Shown here in pieces: positions 20,748 through 24,250 of a stretch of 24,250 nucleotides of DNA. Position numbers and translations under genes: made by a program. Source of the DNA: a virus. The stretch spans positions 1-24,250 of IMG/VR virus record IMGVR_UViG_3300043395_003054; one strand, 5' to 3'. The notes beneath the pieces are model-generated. The model did no database searches, was not told where the DNA came from, and saw only the letters and a list, made by a program, of their open reading frames with translations. Numbering within the stretch: position 1 is the stretch's first letter; each line of letters opens with the position of its first letter.

Positions 20748-21095
20748 ATGTCCCCTCCAAAAATCCCCTTCATTGCCTCCCGCTACCTCGGGAGAACCGT
20801 CTTCCTTGACGAGCTGCAGCAGGTGTCTGAGAAGGACCTGCACCTCCTTGATGCGGAGGTGCATGGCCTCCATCAGGACTGCTCCCGCTCCCTTGAATCC
20901 GGTGACATTGCCCAAGCGGACTGGGGTGTGGTTGAAAAGCTCCTCCGCACCAGCAGCCGCTTCCTCTACGCCTTGGAGCAGGAGAAGGGGCGCAGGGACC
21001 GCCAAGAGTCTGTTTTGTCGCTCTACAAGCAACTTGAGGAGGTGAAAGCGGAGTGTGAGTACCTCAAGGCTCGCTTGCGGGAGGTGGTGGCGTGA
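20748..21095 (+). CDS. Helical coiled-coil protein (115 aa)
   Basis: 115 residues from ATG 20748 (MSPPKIPFIASRYLGRTVFL). It is almost wholly helical with heptad-like charges: DELQQVSEKDLHLLDAEVHG, then LEQEKGRRDRQESVLSLYKQ and LEEVKAECEYLKARLREVVA, so an oligomeric coiled coil is likely. No enzyme motif. I rejected a frame that starts at 20719 because its product is Ser/Arg/Pro-rich nonsense. The stop overlaps the next start (GTGA). Position before the polymerase genes suggests a replication accessory. Confidence 0.65.
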   Translation: MSPPKIPFIASRYLGRTVFLDELQQVSEKDLHLLDAEVHGLHQDCSRSLESGDIAQADWGVVEKLLRTSSRFLYALEQEKGRRDRQESVLSLYKQLEEVKAECEYLKARLREVVA

Positions 21096-21313
21096 TCCAT
21101 CTGGAAACCGACCTCAGGGCTGCGGGGCTGGTGTGGCTGGACCGCAGGGCTGACATCGAAACGATCCTCAAGCGGGAGTACCCCGAGCTGGATGAGGGGC
21201 TGCTGCGCTCCATTGTTTCAGGGGTGCAGCTCTACACCACCTGCCACGACGCGTTCTTTGCCTCGATCGTGGATGAGGCATCGCTGCCCGCACTGGATGG
21301 GATGGTGCGATGA
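21092..21313 (+). CDS. Hypothetical protein (73 aa)
   Basis: 73 residues from a GTG at 21092 that overlaps the previous stop. The product (MIHLETDLRAAGLVWLDRRA ... ALDGMVR) is mostly helical and acidic with 'REYPELDEGLLRSIVSGVQL' in the middle. There are no cysteine pairs, membrane segment or known motif. Its stop overlaps the next ATG (ATGA). Coupled position and ordinary codon use support it as real; function unknown. Confidence 0.6.
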   Translation: MIHLETDLRAAGLVWLDRRADIETILKREYPELDEGLLRSIVSGVQLYTTCHDAFFASIVDEASLPALDGMVR

Positions 21314-21480
21314 GACCCCTGATCACCAAGCCCTACCGGGTGACCACCAGCATCCGCTCGGTGCATGTGATGGCCACCAGTCACTCCGCGGCGATGTTCA
21401 CCGCCAAAGAGCTGTACCCCGGCGAAACCATTATCTCAGTGCTCTATGACCCGGACTGGGATGTGGAGGTGGTGGCTTGA
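21310..21480 (+). CDS. Small protein upstream of the exonuclease gene (56 aa)
   Basis: 56 residues from ATG 21310 (MRPLITKPYRVTTSIRSVHV). Basic N-terminus, then SHSAAMFTAKELYPGETIIS and an acidic end (LYDPDWDVEVVA). The pattern 'strand-helix-strand' with GETIISVLYDPDW suggests a small alpha/beta fold. It bridges the 73-aa gene (ATGA overlap) and the exonuclease gene (TTGA overlap), so ribosomes should pass through it. No named family recognised. Confidence 0.6.
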   Translation: MRPLITKPYRVTTSIRSVHVMATSHSAAMFTAKELYPGETIISVLYDPDWDVEVVA

Positions 21481-22172
21481 GCATCACCTCCGAGATCACT
21501 GCCCTGGGCCAGCTGATCTGCTGTGACACCGAGACAGCTCTCGCCCCCCTCTCCTTCCAGGGGCGCCAGTACGTCCGGCTCATTCAGTTCTACTCCGAGC
21601 AAGGGGAGCGCTGGTACGACCTCAAGACCTTCACCGACGCCCAGTGGGATGAGCTGAAGGTGCTGATGGAAGACCCCTCCATCACTTGGATCTTCCAAAA
21701 CGCCCTCTTTGATTATCGCGTGCTGCTGGGCTGCGGCATCCGCATCCAAGGCCCCATCGAAGACACCCTCATCCAAAGCGCCCTGATCAACAACGGCCTT
21801 GCTCTTGGTAACTCCCTAGAGGAGATCGCCCTGCGGGTGGTGAAGGTGAAGCTCGATAAGACCCTGCAGGCGCAGGACTGGATGAACGCGGAGCTGAACG
21901 ACGCCGACATGGACTACGCCATGGGTGATGTCCGCATCACCTACCAGTGCTGGCAAGAGCAACGCGCCCAGATCAAAACCGCTGGCCTCCAGCAGGTGTA
22001 TGACCTGGAACGCGCTCTCATTCCCGCTGTGGTGGAGATGGAGCACACCGGCATGAAGGTGGATGTGCAGCAGGCCCAACGGGCCATTGCCCAGCTTGAA
22101 GAGGAGATCGAAGCCAGCCGCGGTGAGTTCCTTGATCTGCTGGATGCCCAGCTCCGGGAGCTACCGGAATGA
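21477..22172 (+). CDS. DNA polymerase family A, 3'-5' exonuclease part (split gene)
   Basis: 231 residues from a TTG at 21477, overlapping the previous stop. The proofreading motifs are complete: Exo I CCDTET (D17, E19), Exo II FQNALFDY (N75, D79) and Exo III YAMGDVRITY (Y147, D151). The C-terminal 60 residues follow the usual link toward the polymerase domain (YDLERALIPAVVEMEHTGMK, VDVQQAQRAIAQLEEEIEAS). The reading frame then stops, and the polymerase part begins 341 bp later in another frame. So this is an independent exonuclease subunit, likely to work with the protein at 22514-23629. Simple sequencing error is unlikely because two coupled small genes lie between. Confidence 0.85.
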   Translation: MSITSEITALGQLICCDTETALAPLSFQGRQYVRLIQFYSEQGERWYDLKTFTDAQWDELKVLMEDPSITWIFQNALFDYRVLLGCGIRIQGPIEDTLIQSALINNGLALGNSLEEIALRVVKVKLDKTLQAQDWMNAELNDADMDYAMGDVRITYQCWQEQRAQIKTAGLQQVYDLERALIPAVVEMEHTGMKVDVQQAQRAIAQLEEEIEASRGEFLDLLDAQLRELPE

Positions 22173-22360
22173 GGAGCGCCAAACACGTCGGCATGGCGGT
22201 GGATCTCGCCGCGGCCAGCCGTGACGGCTTCAACTGGGAGATGGCGCAGATCATCGCCACCCTTGCCCTTAGTTACTACGTTCAGTCCACAGAAGAGCTG
22301 CAAGTCCTCTGGGACCAGCTGCCCCCAGAGAAGCGCACGGCACAGCGCCATGAAAAGTAA
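22169..22360 (+). CDS. Small protein inside the split polymerase locus, 1 (63 aa)
   Basis: 63 residues from ATG 22169, overlapping the exonuclease stop (ATGA). The product (MRSAKHVGMAVDLAAASRDG, then FNWEMAQIIATLALSYYVQS, TEELQVLWDQL, basic end) has a central hydrophobic helix, possibly membrane-facing or a helical bundle element. No motif is recognised. It lies where a fused polymerase would carry thumb-domain sequence, but it does not resemble that domain. It overlaps the next gene by 11 bases. Confidence 0.55.
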   Translation: MRSAKHVGMAVDLAAASRDGFNWEMAQIIATLALSYYVQSTEELQVLWDQLPPEKRTAQRHEK

Positions 22361-22514
22361 CCTCCAGGGCTTTTTGTTTAAGGACAAGCGCCTGCCCATC
22401 CCCCTGCGCAAGCGCTTCTACATCGAGTGGTACGGCTGGTGGCGTGGGGTGTCACACCGCGCTGCTGTTAAAGCCGCCCACGAATACATCTCACGCCGCC
22501 GCGATGACTACTGA
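22350..22514 (+). CDS. Small basic protein inside the split polymerase locus, 2 (54 aa)
   Basis: 54 residues from ATG 22350 (MKSNLQGFLFKDKRLPIPLR). Very basic and aromatic (KRFYIEWYGWWRGVSHRAAV, HEYISRRRDDY), so nucleic acid contact is plausible. No named family. Overlaps the previous gene and, by TGATG, the polymerase start. Confidence 0.55.
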   Translation: MKSNLQGFLFKDKRLPIPLRKRFYIEWYGWWRGVSHRAAVKAAHEYISRRRDDY

Positions 22515-23629
22515 TGGCACAACTTCCCCGCAACCCTGACGGCACCTACAACCTCCGCCCCAAGCCCACTGGCCGGGGGAAGGACAAGTTGGAGGCTGGC
22601 TTCAACATCAACAGCACCCAGCAGGTGCTCAAATACCTCAACCAGATCGGTCTCGATCCCCGCGACCCCAAGACCGGCAAGCCCACCACCGATAAGAAGG
22701 TGCTGCGGCCCCTAGCCGATAACCCCGTGGTCTATGCACTTCTTGCATACAAGCGGGCCGAGAAGCGGCGCTCCATGGTGCAGAGCTGGCTGGACAAGAA
22801 CATCGAAGCCGATGGACGCCTCCACGCCCGCTTTGCCCCGCTGCAGACGGGGACAGGGCGCTTCAGCTGTTCTTCACCAAATCTTCAGCAAGTCCCCAGG
22901 GAGACTTACATCCGCAACTGCTTTATCGCTGATGAGGGCAACGAGCTGGTGGTGATGGATGTGAAGAACATGGAGATGGGCGTGGCCTGCAGCGAACCCA
23001 TCGCCAACGAACCCCTGATGCAGCAGGCATTGCGGGACGGGATGGATCTGCACACCTTCACCGCCCACCTCATCTTCAACGTCCCACTTGAGGAGGTGGG
23101 GAAGGATGAAAGGCAGCGTGCTAAGAGTTGTAACTTCGGCTTGCTGTACGGGTCTGGCTCAGCCGGGTTACGGGACTACTTCGCCTCCTTTGGTAATGCC
23201 ATCACCTACGACGAGGCCGTGGAGTTCCGAGACGCCTGGCTCAAGGCGTACCCCGCCATGGCCAGCTGGCACAGCTGGGCCAAAAACGAGGTGGCCAAGG
23301 GGGAGGTGCGCATGGTGGATGGCCGCAGGCGGTGGCTGATCGGGGATATGGCCCGCCACACCGTTCTCCTCAACAATATAACTCAAGGTACAGCGGCTTC
23401 TATAGTTAAACAGACAATGGTTAGCGTCTGGCCTCGTTTGCCAGAAAGGGCGAAAATTATCGCTCAAATACACGATGAGTTGATTGTTGAAACGCCGGAG
23501 GGCACTGGTGAGGACGTTCTAGACTTAATGAAAAAACATCTCTTTGATGCTGGCAGGCAAATACTTGGTGACTCAGTAGACATGCTAGGTGAAGGTTCTG
23601 TCGCTAAATCGTGGGGGCAAGCTAAATGA
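22514..23629 (+). CDS. DNA polymerase family A, polymerase part (split gene)
   Basis: 371 residues from ATG 22514. It carries the family A polymerase domain without an exonuclease: TGTGRFSCSSPNLQQVPR (113-129), motif A VVMDVKNMEMG (D149, E154), motif B RQRAKSCNFGLLYGSG (R202, K204, Y212) and motif C IIAQIHDELIV (H320, D321, E322). The thumb start (FNINSTQQVLKYLNQIGLDP) marks the split point. Catalytic residues are present, though motif A departs from the usual DYSQIELR. The last 85 residues (from about 23370) are AT-richer than the rest, shared with the following endonuclease gene. Overlaps that gene by ATGA. Confidence 0.88.
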   Translation: MAQLPRNPDGTYNLRPKPTGRGKDKLEAGFNINSTQQVLKYLNQIGLDPRDPKTGKPTTDKKVLRPLADNPVVYALLAYKRAEKRRSMVQSWLDKNIEADGRLHARFAPLQTGTGRFSCSSPNLQQVPRETYIRNCFIADEGNELVVMDVKNMEMGVACSEPIANEPLMQQALRDGMDLHTFTAHLIFNVPLEEVGKDERQRAKSCNFGLLYGSGSAGLRDYFASFGNAITYDEAVEFRDAWLKAYPAMASWHSWAKNEVAKGEVRMVDGRRRWLIGDMARHTVLLNNITQGTAASIVKQTMVSVWPRLPERAKIIAQIHDELIVETPEGTGEDVLDLMKKHLFDAGRQILGDSVDMLGEGSVAKSWGQAK

Positions 23630-24126
23630 AAAAAGCTATACAGCCTGAGCAGCACCAGCTTTGGGATCTGTTTGACTACGCCCCGCTTGAGGGTGTGCTC
23701 ATGTGGCGTACTGGTCGTAGGTCTGGGATGCCAGCTGGTTGCCTTAATGGTCGCCGTAGGCGGGTTGTCTCTATAGGAGACATTATTCACTCGCACTACA
23801 GACTTCTGTGGGTATGGTTTTACGGAAAAATTGAGGAGGGTCTTACTATTGATCACATCAATGGCAATACAGCAGATGACAGGATATGGAACTTAAGATT
23901 GGCAACACCTTCCCAGCAACAGCTAAACAGATCTAGGTGCAATTCTAAGTATGGTCTTCCAAAAGGCGTAACAATGCTAAACGGAAAGTACAAGGCTCAT
24001 ATAGGTGCCGGTGGTAGCGGTAACTCTATTCACTTGGGCATGTTTGATAGCCCGGAGGAAGCACACGCTGCTTACTGTGCTGCTGCACGCCTTAAGTACG
24101 ATACGGCGTTTTGGCGAGCTTCTTGA
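23626..24126 (+). CDS. HNH homing endonuclease with AP2-like DNA-binding domain
   Basis: 166 residues from ATG 23626, overlapping the polymerase stop (ATGA). The HNH core is LTIDHINGNTADDRIWNLR (D76, H77, N89) followed by LATPSQQQLNR. The C-terminal 50 residues (GVTMLNGKYKAHIGAGGSGN ... LGMFDSPEEAHAAYCAAARL) match the AP2-like domain common in phage homing endonucleases. The N-terminal part has a MWRTGRRSG... H..LLWVWFYG region usual in this family. It sits free-standing after the polymerase. Base composition is clearly more AT-rich than the window average, a sign of transfer. It is intact. Confidence 0.88.
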   Translation: MKKAIQPEQHQLWDLFDYAPLEGVLMWRTGRRSGMPAGCLNGRRRRVVSIGDIIHSHYRLLWVWFYGKIEEGLTIDHINGNTADDRIWNLRLATPSQQQLNRSRCNSKYGLPKGVTMLNGKYKAHIGAGGSGNSIHLGMFDSPEEAHAAYCAAARLKYDTAFWRAS

Positions 24127-24250
24127 TGGCTAATTCCTTTATTGGTTCTGATATGACCAACGACCCAACTAGCCCTTCCCACTACCAGCAAGGGAACATC
24201 GAATGTATCGACGCTATCCGTTCCGCCCTTGGAAAGGACGGCTTTTGTGA
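24126..24250 (+). CDS. DUF3310 family protein, N-terminal part (runs off the right edge)
   Basis: The frame starts at ATG 24126 with a TGATG overlap to the endonuclease gene and continues off the window. The visible 41 residues include SPSHYQQGNIECIDAIRSAL and GKDGFC, the opening signature of DUF3310 proteins ('P.HY..G.IE.IDAI...LG..GF'), small phage proteins near replication genes that lack a known function. Only the N-terminal part is visible. A second in-frame ATG ten codons in is an alternative start. Confidence 0.75.
   Translation, partial: MANSFIGSDMTNDPTSPSHYQQGNIECIDAIRSALGKDGFC

Noticed and set aside
1-24250. Integrase, attachment sites, tRNA genes or CRISPR array
   Set aside because: I looked for tyrosine/serine recombinase motifs, tRNA-like cloverleaves and regularly spaced repeats; none was found. 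The repeats present are not spaced like CRISPR units.

Overview
This window is a stretch of a tailed double-stranded DNA phage, free or integrated, with a siphovirus-like virion built on an SPP1-like head plan. Its host is probably a cyanobacterium of the Synechococcus/Cyanobium kind. The phage call rests on recognisable terminase, portal, Mu F-like head protein, scaffold, SPP1 gp13-like capsid, tail tube and tape-measure genes, plus a phage replication set. The host call is weaker. It rests on GC-rich coding, many GTG/TTG starts, few strong Shine-Dalgarno sites, one GCGATCGC (HIP1) octamer and general resemblance to marine siphocyanophages, so treat it as inference. No integrase, tRNA, CRISPR array or host gene is visible.

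Layout. (1) 1-10642 is the virion module, read leftward: terminase large subunit, a 110-aa gene, portal, a small four-cysteine protein, Mu F-like head protein, scaffold, major capsid, a decoration-like protein, small connector genes, a sigma-70 region 2-like protein, tail tube and the start of the tape measure. Two tail-completion genes (758-1596) are flipped to the opposite strand inside this module. (2) 10643-11191 is a repeat- and hairpin-rich gap without genes, followed by a leftward terminase-small-subunit-like gene. (3) 11660-13968 is a rightward run of small genes: a possible lipoprotein, a zinc-ribbon protein, a ribbon-helix-helix protein, a second terminase-small-like HTH protein and several unknowns. 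(4) 13969-14265 is a convergent gap with a terminator and TGAGAA half-sites. (5) 14266-20267 is a leftward replication module: PD-(D/E)XK nuclease, a second four-cysteine protein, a probable ssDNA-binding protein and a PrimPol-helicase. It holds a 200-bp nested inverted-repeat array just downstream of the helicase gene. (6) 20369 to the right edge is a rightward module: small genes, a family A DNA polymerase split into an exonuclease gene and a polymerase gene, an HNH-AP2 endonuclease and the start of a DUF3310 gene.

How it fits together. The PrimPol-helicase, ssDNA-binding protein, nuclease and split polymerase make a near-complete replication set, and the array at 17711-17911 is the best origin candidate. 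A short quasi-palindrome, TTACCTnAGTAA-like, recurs in most true intergenic gaps on both strands and is a candidate phage promoter or operator. The sigma-like gene, which lacks region 4, is a possible partner for it. The most notable observations are this motif family, the nested array, the split polymerase, the AT-rich tract around the homing endonuclease and the flipped tail gene pair.
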